The notes under the pieces: generated by a model | What the model was told of the DNA's origin: nothing | Databases searched by the model: none | What the model saw: the letters and a program-made list of their open reading frames with translations, nothing else | NCBI GenBank assembly: GCA_030737835.1 | Contig: CM060849.1 | Coordinates: 24,250,855 to 24,314,854, forward strand | DNA: 64,000 nt | Direction of reading: 5' to 3' | Source: Acorus gramineus | Lineage: Eukaryota; Streptophyta; Magnoliopsida; Acorales; Acoraceae | Translations under genes and position numbers: made by a program | In this document: piece after piece, positions 21,211 through 33,233 of the stretch | Position numbering within the stretch: position 1 is the stretch's first letter | Layout of the letters: each line of letters begins with the position of its first letter

Positions 21211-22600
21211 GTGTGTGTGTTTAATGAATATGAGGGGTGGGACTGGTAGGGATGGGTTGTGGTTATTTAAGAAGTATATAAAAACACGTTTTTTTATTTT
21301 TTTAAGTGGGTTGGGTTTATCATTTGATGGGGTGGGTGTATAGCTTCCCAAATACAAAATGTATGAGTGTTGTTACACAGTTTTTTTTTCATCCCCAATT
21401 CTAATCTCATGCATGTGTGTCGATAGAAAAATATCATAGTATATATTCACATTAACGAGACATATGTTTTGATAAAAATTAACATCATATTTTCTATAAA
21501 TAAATCCGTGAAATTTATTGGAGCATATATATGTTGCATTTTTTTTTATAAAAGCACATACATTATTAGATAAAGTATACCATTTTAAAAAAAATCAAAA
21601 CATGTGTATACTAGAATTGGGATTAAAAAAATAATTGAATGTAACATTGTACAGAACAATTATGTTGGGTCTCAAGTTTTAAGCTCCATTGATAAACCCG
21701 TACCGTTAAGTATCATCTGTTGATTGTTGGTTGTTTGAGATTAAAATCCAAACTACCCCTCATTTAAACATACATTGAATGAAAATTGAAGAAAGTATCA
21801 CCATCGGAGGATAAACACTGTTTGATGAATAACACTTTTTTTTTTTTTGTATCTTTCTTTGCTCCTTGTATTTCAGATTTTTAAAGCTTCAATTAATAAA
21901 TGATCAGGGTAGAAATTGTGATTTTTAAATTTTTTTATATACACCAATGTACTTATGTATTATTTTTTTGATAAAAATAAAAGAATAAAACTATTTCTAT
22001 TGGTTTTTGAGAGTCGTTAACATTTTCCTATTAGATCAGTGTATGTTAGTATTTAATATAACTACATGAACTTGATTAATTTGGACTTCAGAAGACTTTG
22101 TCGACCTCAAAACAAGTTTTTGCTTTGCTTTATTTAAGTTCATCCCATTTGTTGGAGAAAAAAATTAAACATTAATGTATAGATTTGATGCAGATTTATA
22201 TATTTATTTGGCTGAGTATCATTTATTTCAGGAGAATCGGATTTTTCATTTATTCTTGATATTAAAATTAAATATTTTTTTATAGACAGTTATGTTTAGT
22301 TGTTTACAAGTGTTGGTATTTTTTATAAATCAAGTGCAGCCTTTTTTCTCTCTCATTCCGATACCCTGAACACTAATCTTCAAAAAAAAAAAAAAAATTA
22401 TGTTTTTGATTTACTGCCGATCAAAGTGGATGTTTAAAAAATAGGCCTTTCTCTTTATTTTGGTGGAATTCAGGAGAGGCGACCCACTAAACATGGATTT
22501 CCCTACACTGATTGAAAATTATAATTGAATTTTCAAAACAACGAGTTTTGAAATTTAAACATGCATCTGAAATTTATAAATCAGCTCTAAAACAACACAC
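21211..22600. other. AT-rich spacer, no gene seen
   Basis: Only short frames, and homopolymer runs such as the T-run near 21838-21849 and the A-run near 22382-22397. Nothing recognisable. Confidence 0.35.
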
Positions 22601-22885
22601 AATGTATCTAAATTTCATATGTAATAGTGTGTAGATTTCGTAGAATGTAACTGTATCTGGACCGTTGTATATGAATTTCATAAAATGTAATTGTAAGTAT
22701 GTCGATTTCATAAAATGTAACTGGATTTGGAACAATGTATCTGAATTTCATATGTAACAATGTGTGGATTTCATAGAACGTAATTGTATATGGAACAATA
22801 TATTTGAATTTCATAGAATGTATAACTGTAAGTATGTAGATTTCATAAAAATATATCTAGATCTGAATAATGTATCTAAATTTAA
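22601..22885. repeat. degenerate minisatellite, about 30-40 bp units
   Basis: Repeats of the type GATTTCATAGAATGTAACTG followed by TATCTGGAACAATGTATCT, alternating with GAATTTCATATGTAACAATG. About eight diverged units are seen. The frame at 22608-22814 simply reads this repeat. Confidence 0.75.
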
Positions 22886-25273
22886 TCATAGTCATTCTAT
22901 GATCAAAACAAAAAACAGTGATCCTATACAGATGAATATGGGACTCACTTCTCAGAGATAAAACAACAATATTAGATCATTACATGGTTAAAATTCAAAT
23001 GTATCTTGATTTTTTAGAAAATGTAACTGGATTAATGGGAAAGACATAAAAAAAAAAAAAAGGACCAACAACTAGATAAATGAAACAGAACATATAACTT
23101 AGAATTATATAACTTTTGTAACAAAATGGTCATTCATTAAACAACATTATATAAAATCACAAAAATATGTGCAATAAAACTCACGTAATATAATGCAACT
23201 GGTTTATCAGATACATTTAAATTTTTTTTTTAAAAAAAGATGAACCTCTCGTATGATAGATGACGGCGAGAGAAATCTAGGATGGTGACGCCAATGATTT
23301 TTTAAAGTGACGAATAGCTTAACAGCGTATAAAAGTAATTCTCCTTGGATTTAAAAAACATTTCCGTTAAATATTTTAAGTTGATTATTTGTGTTACTTG
23401 GATTCATGGTCCCAACGACGTAGAGATATCAATGAAGGCGATGAAATAAGCACCCTCCATTATTGGTTCATAAAACTTGGGTCGTTGGTTTTTTTTTTCC
23501 CCTTTTATATGGCATAAATATTCTTTTATAAGTGAAATAATCACATAACCAACTAATAGTTATCCTTCTAACTTCATATAAACCCCTTATAAATTCAAAT
23601 CAAATGTCATCTTACTCAAATGAGAAACTTATTGTGAGTGTCTTTTTGTAGAATTGATTATTTTAATCAATTATAAATGTTATCGGTTTTTTTTTTTTTA
23701 TAAAAAAATATACATAGAAATATATTAATGTATTTCTATTAAAAAAATTACAACTTCTTACACTATGAAAGCCTATTAACTGGAATAGCGCTATCATTAT
23801 ATATAAGACCGTAACAAGACTTAAAAAAAAATTCATATCAATATGTACTAATGTCTGGATAAATAGCACGTGTCTATCAAATAAAAAAAAAAATTTCATT
23901 GATAAAAAAATCATTAATAGAAATCTTATTAATGCATTTTGATGAACACATGTTGTCCATCCAAACGCTTTTCTTAATATTCATCCTCATTTTGTAACGG
24001 GTGTGTACCTGCCTACCTGGAGTCATCTTTGGGGATTTTCCCATCAGCTTTGATCGATCAATTATTAATTTTTTTGGTCGGTTGCCGATTATTATTATTA
24101 TTTTTGTCTGGTAATTTTTTTTTCCCAAATTTTTGTTATTAATTTTTTTTTCCAATGATTATATGCAACTTCGCTTATAAATGTTATATATAATATTCAC
24201 CTATAAAATTTATACAATTCATAAATATTCTAGTGTTACTCTATTCATGGATAAGACTAAACCTATATGATGTGCTAAAAAATAATAATAATAACAATAA
24301 ATTCATAAATGAATAAAAGAACTTTATTCTCATAAAAAGAAGTGAATCCATTGTGGTTCAATCTATTAACATTGAATCAATGAATCTTAGCTTCTTTTCA
24401 TGAAAATATGTAATCTAATGTCTACTGAATCTTTTCTCTGTTTTACCTAGTAAGCCACTCTTGAAGGACACTGTCATCCAAAGCTCAAAAGCACCTTAAC
24501 ATGAAAAGCATCTACGACTTCCATCGGCAACTGCTATTGAAACTGGGGGTAAAAATCTAATAATACCAGATTTATGACAAGATTGGTCACATAATTTGGT
24601 CACTGGATCTATACTCAGAAAAAAAAAAACTTCCCTAATATTTGAGGAATACTTTAAAATCTCTTGCATACATGATTATCTTTATAGCCTGGAAAAACTC
24701 AGTTACCCCATTTTGAACAACATATCAAATTCTACCACAAGAAGATTAGAAGATCAATATATCAATCATCGCAGATCTGAAGGTGGTCACTGTAATCTGA
24801 GCATCTGCAGCTCCAAGAAATAATCAATCCGATGTAAAGATAGTTTCTTTTGGTTTTTACATGATTGAAAAGAAAAGAAAATTATTGAAATCAATGCAAT
24901 ATCAAAGTGTCCGAGTAAACCAGAGACATACCTCTTCTGCTGAAAGAAACCTCGCATCAAATTTAAATTTCATTTGCATTGTGACTCCTTCGAACGTGGA
25001 CTCCACCACAAAAAATTTAAAGACATTAAATTTATTTCTTCCTGCAGCAGCTTTTTGGGAAAAGATATGTTTTTTACGTACCGGTATGATGCAATTTTTA
25101 TGGGTGTTTTGTTTATAAACAATAGAAACTGTGTATCTTTTTATGTTACAAGCTCATAGGTGATTACCAGTTTCAGCAGCTTAAAAAAGCTAAACAAAAT
25201 TAACAGAAAAAAATCAAGGCTTCTAAATCATACAATTTAATTTAACCTTTAAAAAAAAAATCCATTAGCGAAT
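22886..25273. other. AT-rich spacer downstream of the PRR gene
   Basis: No supported gene. The part from about 24400 to 25270 is less AT-biased and lies directly 3' of the PRR stop codon, so it may contain its 3' UTR or a spliced downstream exon; I could not place one. Confidence 0.35.
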
Positions 25274-28200
25274 TCATTCATTTGATTTTGTGGAGGCCGC
25301 AATATCATCAAGAACTGCTTGACATACAAACTGTCCTTTTACACGAGGGCGTAGTTCTGCAAGCTTTTTCCTCGTGTGGTATCTCACCTGCCAGTCAAAA
25401 CATGAAAGCCAAGCATAAGCACTTGATACTTGTTGCCTTTCTTTCTTTACACTTTCTTTTCCCCACTTTACGATCATTCAAAATGTTGGAAAGAAATGGA
25501 AGAATGCAAGTATATGCAGATAGTGATCCTGGAATCCTGATACAGATCCACCTGAATGAAGATGGCTTTAGCTAGAGTTTCTCTGGATCTCTTTTATTTG
25601 CTTCGTAGTTATCTGTTTTTATTAAGATGGTTATTATTTATTTCTTTAGTTATCAAATTGTTATTTTGTTTTCTAGTTTTTAGCTTTTCAATTACAGAGG
25701 AGTCTATATAAAGAATTATTTTTTAAGTAAACTAGAGAAGAATTTAGCCCTAAAATAGGAAGTTTGACTACCTCGAAAAACCACATGTCTTTGTTTATCA
25801 ATTAATTCTTATCAAATACACATATAGGAAAAGGGGATGAGAGCTAAAATGTGAGAACCAATATGAATTGCATGTCAAAAATCAGAAATTTGGCTGATGG
25901 GATAAACAGATTGTCTAACCTTCTTCTTGAAGCATCTGTCTTTGCGTTTTAAGAGGAATTTGGTCAACGCAGCCTCACGTCGAGAATGCTCACTGTTCAA
26001 ATAATTTCCAGTGCAATATTGGAGCCCACCCTCATTCCCATTTTCTGGACCAGTGCCTGCATTCAAAGCTGCTTCCAGAGATTCATTACTTCCGCTTGCA
26101 TTAACAAAAAATGCAGCTCCAGAATCTTGTGGTCCCATATTGACCGTCTGATCCACCATTCTATGTTCTGGATCATGGGGCTGATAGTTTTCTACATGGT
26201 GGTGAAACTTGATTGAGTGGAAACTATTTAGAAGTTGATTCTTCGTTGAAGGTGTAACACAAAGTGGTGAAGAACTTTCTGGACACAAACCATGTTGAAG
26301 CATAGAACCATAGCCTGCCAAAAGACTCTGGAAAGGAATCGCACTAACAGGAACTGGTAGTGAAATAAACCCCACTTGATGTTGAGAAAAATCTGGCTCA
26401 ACTTTTGAGGAAGAATGGCTGACATAGGCATCCTCTCTTGAAGGACCAACAGCAATAGGATCTGCTTCTCGCTGGTTGCTTGAAGAAGACAGATGATGGT
26501 ATTTTAGAAATTCACCGTCTTTTCTACAAGGAGACTCCTCTTCAGAAAACAGAGGTTGTTTTCCGTTATTAGTTTCTTGGATTACTTGATGTGTTTGACA
26601 ATGATGACCATATTCTTTGATTTTTACTGATGGGTTTTCTGGTGAAGATCCTGATTTTTGACATGAAAGGCAAATTGGAGTTTCACCATACCTGCACATA
26701 AGTGAAAGAGCTGCACTTTATTCTCAAATCGCCACACTATGAGAGGAGGACTCCATTACTTATAAAGTATAATTGTGCCTGCTGACTTGAATTATAAGCT
26801 AAATAAAGAAAAGAGAAGTTCCATACAACAAATGATATGAATATATTCACATGCATATTTTATGCTTGTCGAGAACTAATGTAGGACAAGTTGCTAAGAA
26901 ATTGTTGGGAGCAAAAAAATCAAACTTCCTTCAACACCACATTGAAGAATTTTTACTTCATTACCTTGTTATTAGTGGAAGATGAAATTCAAATATTAGT
27001 ATCTCAATTATGTTGTTTTCATATTTTTTTGTAGATTTCATAATTGTCATTAAGAGTGTATTTTACTATTTTTGCAGAGTTATTTACATATAAAGGTTTC
27101 AATAATTATGCCACCAAAAATTTGTCTTCACTATTTTAGGTGTCTGTATTTAGTATTGTGGCTGAAAAGAAATGTCGATAATTTTTGTACAATGAAGCTT
27201 TTTAATGAAAACAAATTATTCTCTTCTATTTTCTTCCTGGTGGACTCAAGGTGTGCCTCGTGCATTCAAGGAGTTTTCCAAGAAGAAGACGTGATCTTTT
27301 CTGGCGCTACCACCGCATCAATGTGGAATAAGGCATGTGTGGTATTCCAGGTAAATCAGTATTAAATCAGGTAGTTTACATTAAATGAAATGCAGCAGAA
27401 GAGAAATGGATGATAGAAAAATCGTACCTGGAAAATGGAGAGGCATCAGAGTGGTTTAATATGTGCTTTTGTTGATGCCCAGGGAATCCAATGAGTTCTG
27501 GTCTCTTCAAGGAGAGCTCCCATGATAGTGAGGACTCAAAATTGCATGCAGTCCTACCATGAGAAGATTTCGTTGCATCACATATGACACCATTCCTTTC
27601 TGAAATTCTTTCAGGAACTGGAATACTGCATTGTGCGGCTCTCACCTTAATGAAGTCAGTACCCCCCACAAAACTCTCATGATTGTCACTCACAACCTCT
27701 TTGCATCTCTTCAAACCCAAATCACCGTCCCCACCAACAACTCTGTTGTGGATTCCATTCCCTTCCCTATGGTTTTCAGTTGTAATAGATTTGTTGATTG
27801 AAAGGGTTGCTTTCATTTTAATCCCAGTTGATTCACCTGGAAGAACAATGCATATTCACACTGTCACCAGTCTAATTTCCCCAAACAAATTTCTTCATAA
27901 AAATTTTCCCACATATATATATATATATATATAGGCGAGTGATTACGTGCGGTCGTGCGCGCCTCGAATTCCACTGTGCGCCCTCAATCCCGACCGTGCG
28001 ATCGCACGACCAGCGATCGCACGGTCGAGCTTATTTAAAAAAAAAAAAAAAAAAACGAAAAAAAAACCCTCTCACGCCGTCTCTCTCTCTCTCTCTCCCT
28101 CTCGAAATCTCTCGAAGTCTCTCTCTCTCTCTCTCTCTCCCATCTCTCTCTCTCTCTCGATCTCTCTCTCTCTCTCTCGCTGCATCTCTCTCTCTCTCGA

Positions 28201-31200
28201 TCTCTCGCTGTCTCTCTCTCTCTCTCGACGACGACGACGACGTCGACGACGACCCCCGTCGACGACGACCGCGACCCCGTTGACCCCCGTCACCCCCATC
28301 GACGACGACCGCGACCGACCCCCGTCACGGACCGACCCCCGTCACCCCCATCGACGACGCCCGGGCGACGTCGACGGGGGTCAACGGGGTCGACGGGGGT
28401 GACGGGGGTCGACGGGGGCGACGGGGGTCGCGGTCGTCGTCGATGGGGGTGACGGGGGTCAACGGGGTCGCGGTCGTCGTCGTCGTCGTCGTCGTCGAGA
28501 GAGAGAGAGAGACAGCGAGAGATCGAGAGAGAGAGGGTCGACGGGTTTCGAGAGAGTTCGAGAGAGAGAGGGTTTCGAGAGAGTTCGTTCGAGAGAGAGA
28601 GACAGCTGTCGAGGGGCTGTCGACGTGTTTTTTGGTTTTTTTTTTTTTTTTTAATCGACCGTCCGATCGAGGTCCATCGATCGGACGGTCTGATTTCGGG
28701 GCGCACGAGCCGCACCTAATCATTTATCTATATATACATATATATATATACTATATATGTATATGTATATTAGTTACCTTTTGCTTTGCCGCTTTCATGC
28801 ATTCTTGAATTATTCCTTGACATCATTATGTGATTGGAATTATGTGATTTTGATTCAACTTCCATGGGAAAGTACTCCTCTTCAGTCGAAAAAGGCTTGC
28901 CCTTCTGAACACTTTCAACTTCTCTCTCAGATTTGCTTCCTGAGCTCTGCAGACATCCTATCATTATCAGTCACATAATCACATGCATCATTTCATGGAG
29001 AATCCTAAATGAAAAAATATCAAGCAATCAATCAGTACTTTGACAATGGAGATTTAACTGTTATTACAAAAACATTTTCATCATTGAAGAAAACTAAATA
29101 AAAACCATGTTAAACATATAGAAGGACCACAAATTGGTGAAGGCAATTATGAATCTTACCTGCATTTCACTTCCTTTGTCACAGCTTCTTCCAGTCCTAG
29201 ACTTGTTTCCAACATTCACACTAATATGGTTGCTCGCAGCATTATAAGAGATGGCCCTTCCATTTTCGTTTCCATTACCGCAACCACTTAGCTGCATCAA
29301 TGGATGAATTAAACAGTTAGTTTTCCATTTGTATCTTCCATTATTTCTGAAAGAAACGAGAATGAATCACAGTCTTAAATATATAAATGAACTCACAGAA
29401 TGCTTTCTCCAAACATGCTGCCATAAATTTCTCAATTCGTTCTTCCGGACAGGCTTTACAAGAAAGTCCACAGCACCCTTCAACATGCACTTAAACACGA
29501 CACTGACCGAATCATGAGAAGACATCACTGTGTAGACAACAAGATTATTATGCGATCAAAAGATGATTATTAAAAAAAAAAAGATAGATGGATTTGTGAT
29601 TTTATTATGAACTTACTAATAACAGGAATATTTTTACAGATCTCACTTTCCATTATCCTGGAAAGGAGGTCGATCCCCGAGAGAGAAGGCATCACTACTT
29701 CACTTAGAATGAGATCAAATTTATAACGTTTCTCCTCAAGTACCTCCCAAGCTTTGAGCCCATCTGCAACTGCAGCAACTGAAAAAAAAGCATGCAACAT
29801 AGAAAAAAAAATGAATAAACAAGTAAATAGTATTGATCGCAATAAATATATACTTGTCAGGCTCAAAGCATGCCAAACACAACAGCAGCAAAGAACAACG
29901 ATTGCAACAAGTCTTATCCCATCAACCTGAGAGTGGCTGTAGGACGCAACTCAGGAAGAAAAGTTAAAGAAGGCTCGAAGACAGTTGAGTAAATTTATGT
30001 CTCCAAGGCAATTGCTTCATTCATGACCAAGTTTTAGTTGGCACGTAGGAAACTTACCTTGAATTTAGATGATCAATCAAATAAAACAAGTGAATCATCC
30101 ATGATCCACAAATAACAGTCATTGAAAACAAAGCAAGGCCTAGGTAAGAACATAAAAGAACAGATTACATGAACTACAATACCAGTCTATCAGTGATATC
30201 TGTCCAATAATTGATACTTATTTTATGTTCCATCCAGGTATATATTGATCTCCCCATGTTCAAACCATTGCTATTTGAACTCAACTCTAATTATAATATA
30301 CCAAAGATTGCTCGCGCTATGCCTGCTAGGGGTGTAAAATATGTCAGGCCATCTAGACAATGCTTAGTACAGCTCGACCACGATCGAGCTGTTGGTGTCA
30401 TACGAGACAGCATGGCCTGGCCTGTTAGCCCATGTTCAAGGGCTTTTGGGCTACCACGAAGATGACATGTCTCATATACGGGCCTGCATAACCCGGCCCT
30501 ATGCACAACAAGCTCCTCAGTTAGCACATCAGGCCAGGTGACATGGCTAATGCCTGCCATGTGCAAATACGTAAGGGTGTTGCTACACTCAACTCACTTC
30601 TGCAATCATTCATGCAGACGCCACATCACCTAACGAATATATTAAATCACCTATATAATCTACTATGTCCATGTATACTCTATATAAAATGTAAAAACAT
30701 ACGCAGTCAATTCATTCAAGTATGTACTTCATTTTTCTGTTAATCAGACAAGTCCAATCAATTCGTGTCCCTTCAAAGAATATCAAAAAAAAAATTTAGC
30801 TTGGTAAAAATATCAATTTTTGTAATGAACCGCAATTCTTTCATCTAAGATATATTCTAACAGGCATCTTTCATCAAATTTCACCCGTATAGGGTGATAA
30901 CTGTAAATTCGCACCTCAGGAAATGATCCTATTTTCAATAAAGCGTTCAAGTGGCAGAACTAAAACACCCAATACAACAACACAGTATTTCATAAAATTC
31001 TATACCAATCAATTTTTTTTAAAAAAAAACCCAAAACAAAGAATAGAAAACTCGATTGAAATAGACGAGAAACGTAAGCAGGGGAGGTGATCATATCACC
31101 TTTGTAGCTGCACTTCCTCAGCAGCGCCGCCACGATGTGCCTCGTCGAGTCGTCGTGCTCCACCAACAGCACCCTCAGCGACCCCCCAGACAGTATCCCC

Positions 31201-31262
31201 TCCCAACCCTTCCCCTTCCCCGCCCTATTCTCCACCTCGTTTGCTCCTCCCCTCTCCTCCAT
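25274..31262 (-). CDS. PRR95: pseudo-response regulator (clock protein), PRR95/PRR5-9 type, 683 aa
   Basis: Eight exons (minus strand): 31100-31262, 29617-29778, 29397-29527, 29160-29291, 28778-28946, 27428-27836, 25920-26691, 25274-25387. All have GT-AG borders and closing phase. Residues about 29-145 are a pseudo-receiver domain ([53 protein letters not shown]). The phospho-acceptor Asp is Glu (E81) and the Lys is kept (K133), as expected for PRRs. The middle has [12 protein letters not shown], typical of the family. A CCT domain spans about 625-667. PRRs are nuclear transcriptional repressors of CCA1/LHY. The sequence after the receiver ([20 protein letters not shown]) resembles monocot PRR95 most; the clade call is inference. 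Odd: the CCT domain has several unusual residues (FLLK, FKKK, RYHTR, AELRP, FVCQ). Confidence 0.92.
27935..28730. mobile_element. foldback element with nested simple repeats, in PRR intron 5
   Basis: An approximately 0.8-kb near-palindrome inserted in TA-repeat DNA. From the left: an end with GTGATTACGTGCGGTCGTGC, a small hairpin (GCGATCGCACGGTCG), an A-run, a long (CT)n tract, (CGA)n, then CCCCCGTCACCC units. From the right, inverted: GATTAGGTGCGGCTCGTGCG, a hairpin with CCGATCGAGG and CGATCGGACGG, a T-run, (GA)n, (TCG)n and GGGGGTGACGGGG units. The centre is near 28350. No protein is encoded; frames here are simple-repeat artefacts. Confidence 0.8.
30328..30549. mobile_element. Mutator-like MITE in PRR intron 1
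   Basis: A 222-bp element starting AGGGGTGTAAAATATGTCAGG. It is flanked by ATGCCTGCT (30319-30327) and ATGCCTGCC (30550-30558), a 9-bp target duplication with one mismatch. It contains GGCCTGGCCTG and further GGCC-rich words. Terminal inverted repeats are weak (reversed right end TAGCCATGTCACC), so the class is inferred from the duplication length. Confidence 0.6.
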
Positions 31263-31421
31263 CACAAATCCCAGACAGACGGACAGACAGAGAAAGAGAG
31301 AGAGAGACTTTTTGTGGGGGGTCTGAAGCGCCTTCTCTTCACACACTTTTTTCAGGGAGACGTATCCGCCACGTCAGCTGAGGCCCAGTTGGCGCGTTCT
31401 CGCCCACTCGTGAGTGTGTGG

Positions 31422-31430
31422 AGATATTTT
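31422..31430 (-). promoter_or_regulatory. evening element AAAATATCT
   Basis: A perfect 9-base evening element on the coding strand, 160 bases before the PRR start codon. CCA1, LHY and RVE8 bind this motif in clock promoters, including those of PRR5 and TOC1. A TGACGTGG word (31369-31376), bZIP/HY5-like, lies between it and the gene. Confidence 0.7.
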
Positions 31431-31517
31431 ATCGCGGGTGATATTTTTTGCTTCTTTCTTTTGATCGGACGGTGGTGATTCATGAGGATGAGAACCGTGA
31501 ATCGTGGACGCCTTTTT

Positions 31518-31890
31518 GGGGTCCACGGGTTGGGGCGATGATAGCCATTCTTGTTGGATGTGCTTTTTCTCTATCTTTTTAATTGGACCTGTTTTTGTGT
31601 GTGCGTATGACAGCGTATGTATGTATCTTCGTTGATATTTTTGGAGGTGGGGTCCACGGGTTGGGGCGATGATAGCTATTCGTGTTGGATGTGCTTTTTC
31701 TCTATCTTTTTAATTGGACCTGTTTTTGTGTGTGCGTATGTATGTATCTTCGTTGATATTTTTGGAGGTGGGGTCCACGGGTTGGGGCGATGATAGCTAT
31801 TCGTGTTGGATGTGCTTTTTCTCTTTTTTTTTAATTGGACCTGTTTTTGTGTGTGCGTATGTATGTATCTTCGTTGATATTTTTGGAGGG
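31518..31890. repeat. three-copy 121-bp direct repeat upstream of the PRR gene
   Basis: Units start at 31518, 31649 and 31770, each at GGGGTCCACGGGTTGGGGCG, and run through TGATAGCTATTCGTGTTGGA and TTGATATTTTTGGAGG. Units 2 and 3 are nearly identical; unit 1 has a 10-bp insertion. It lies about 256-630 bp before the PRR start codon. Confidence 0.9.
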
Positions 31891-31922
31891 GGCGTTGAAT
31901 TGAACACTCGTGTTTCTTGATA

Positions 31923-32196
31923 GGGATTTTTGGTTTTAAGTCCCCACAAATCATCATATTAAGTGATTGATTCCTTCTTTCTTCGTATTTAGATTTTAGT
32001 TCTCAGATTTAAATGATAGTTCATTTTTAATCCTGTGAATGACCTATCCATAAATTATTTAATTTACTTTTTAGTCCCTGTGAGGGACCTATCCATGAAT
32101 TATCCTTTAAATCAGGGGACTAAAACCTAAATATGAAGAAGGAATAGATCAATCACTAAATATGATAGTTTGTGGGGACTTAAAACTAAAAATCCC
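31923..32196. mobile_element. Mutator-like palindromic MITE, copy 1
   Basis: A 274-bp near-complete palindrome. The arms begin GGGATTTTTGGTTTTAAGTC and, reversed, GGGATTTTTAGTTTTAAGTC, and continue inwards through TTTAGTCCCTGTGAGGGACC. Perfect 9-bp target duplication TTCTTGATA at 31914-31922 and 32197-32205. A second copy is at 60580-60854. A partial relative may lie near 32420-32470. Confidence 0.9.
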
Positions 32197-32726
32197 TTCT
32201 TGATATTTCTTTTGGAATGCTACATGCTGCTTTATGTCTGGTTCTGCCGCAATCATTACCAGTTTTTTAAAAAAATTATATACACCCGTTTAATAATATA
32301 TATATATATATATTATAAATTCAATTAAATAACGAGATATATTAGAATATTTTTTAATAAAAAAAATCAATTTCTACCTTTATTACTATTAGAATGTTTC
32401 CAATAAAAAAAAATAATGATTATTTTTAGTTTTAAGTTCCCACAAATTATCATTATTTTAGATATGCTATCTAAAATAATAATTAATTTTTTTTTTTTTT
32501 TAAATTTAGATTTTAAGATAATGATGAAATATGTATAGATTTTAAATAGCATAATACCATATCTAAATTTACGAAATCTCATTCAATGTATATGGATTAT
32601 TTTTTAATTATAACTTACTCATAATCATTTTATAATATATTTTTAGTATATTTTTTAATGATTTCATATTACATCTTAATTGATCTTCATCTATCTATGT
32701 ACTAAGCAAAAATTTAGAATATATGA

Positions 32727-33233
32727 TCCAACCTGAAACCAACCCGAGGTTAGAGAAACTAACCCAAGCCCAACCCAACCCAACTCGTCTCTCAGGTTTG
32801 AGAAGCTCAACCCTAACCCAACCCGTCATGTTTTGTTTGGATTCGGGTTAAGCTTGGGTTGAATTCGGATTTGACTTAAAAAATGTATTATTTTAAATAA
32901 TTAAAACTTTATAAAAGTCAATTATCTGCATAATAAAAATAAAAAAGATGACAATGAGGAACATCATTATTTAGAGAATAAATATATAAAAACTATAGAA
33001 GTGAAAGTTTTACATAAAAATAAATTGTACAATTCAAAATTTATCATACACATTAAAAAAATTATAATTTTACTTAGATATGAAAAAATCAAATTCGGGT
33101 TACCCGAACCCTCAACCCAAATCCAATCCAAATTAGGTTCGGGTTGCTCGAGTTGAACCCGAATGCTAAAATCACAACCCAAACTTGCTCAAATTTCTGG
33201 TTGGATCAGGTTCAACCTATCCAAATTGCACCA
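32727..33233. mobile_element. decayed element with CAACCC/GGGTTC arms
   Basis: AT-rich centre flanked by arms rich in AACCCAACCC and GGGTTCGGGTTG-like words. The right end reads CCAAATTGCACC, similar to the GTTGCACCCCT end of the complete element at 60340-61191. It is diverged and has no clear target duplication, so it is likely an old relative. Confidence 0.5.

Noticed and set aside
27939..28723. Several long Ser/Arg-rich reading frames on both strands
   Set aside because: They only translate the CT, GA and CGA simple repeats of the foldback element; every frame is open because of the repeat.
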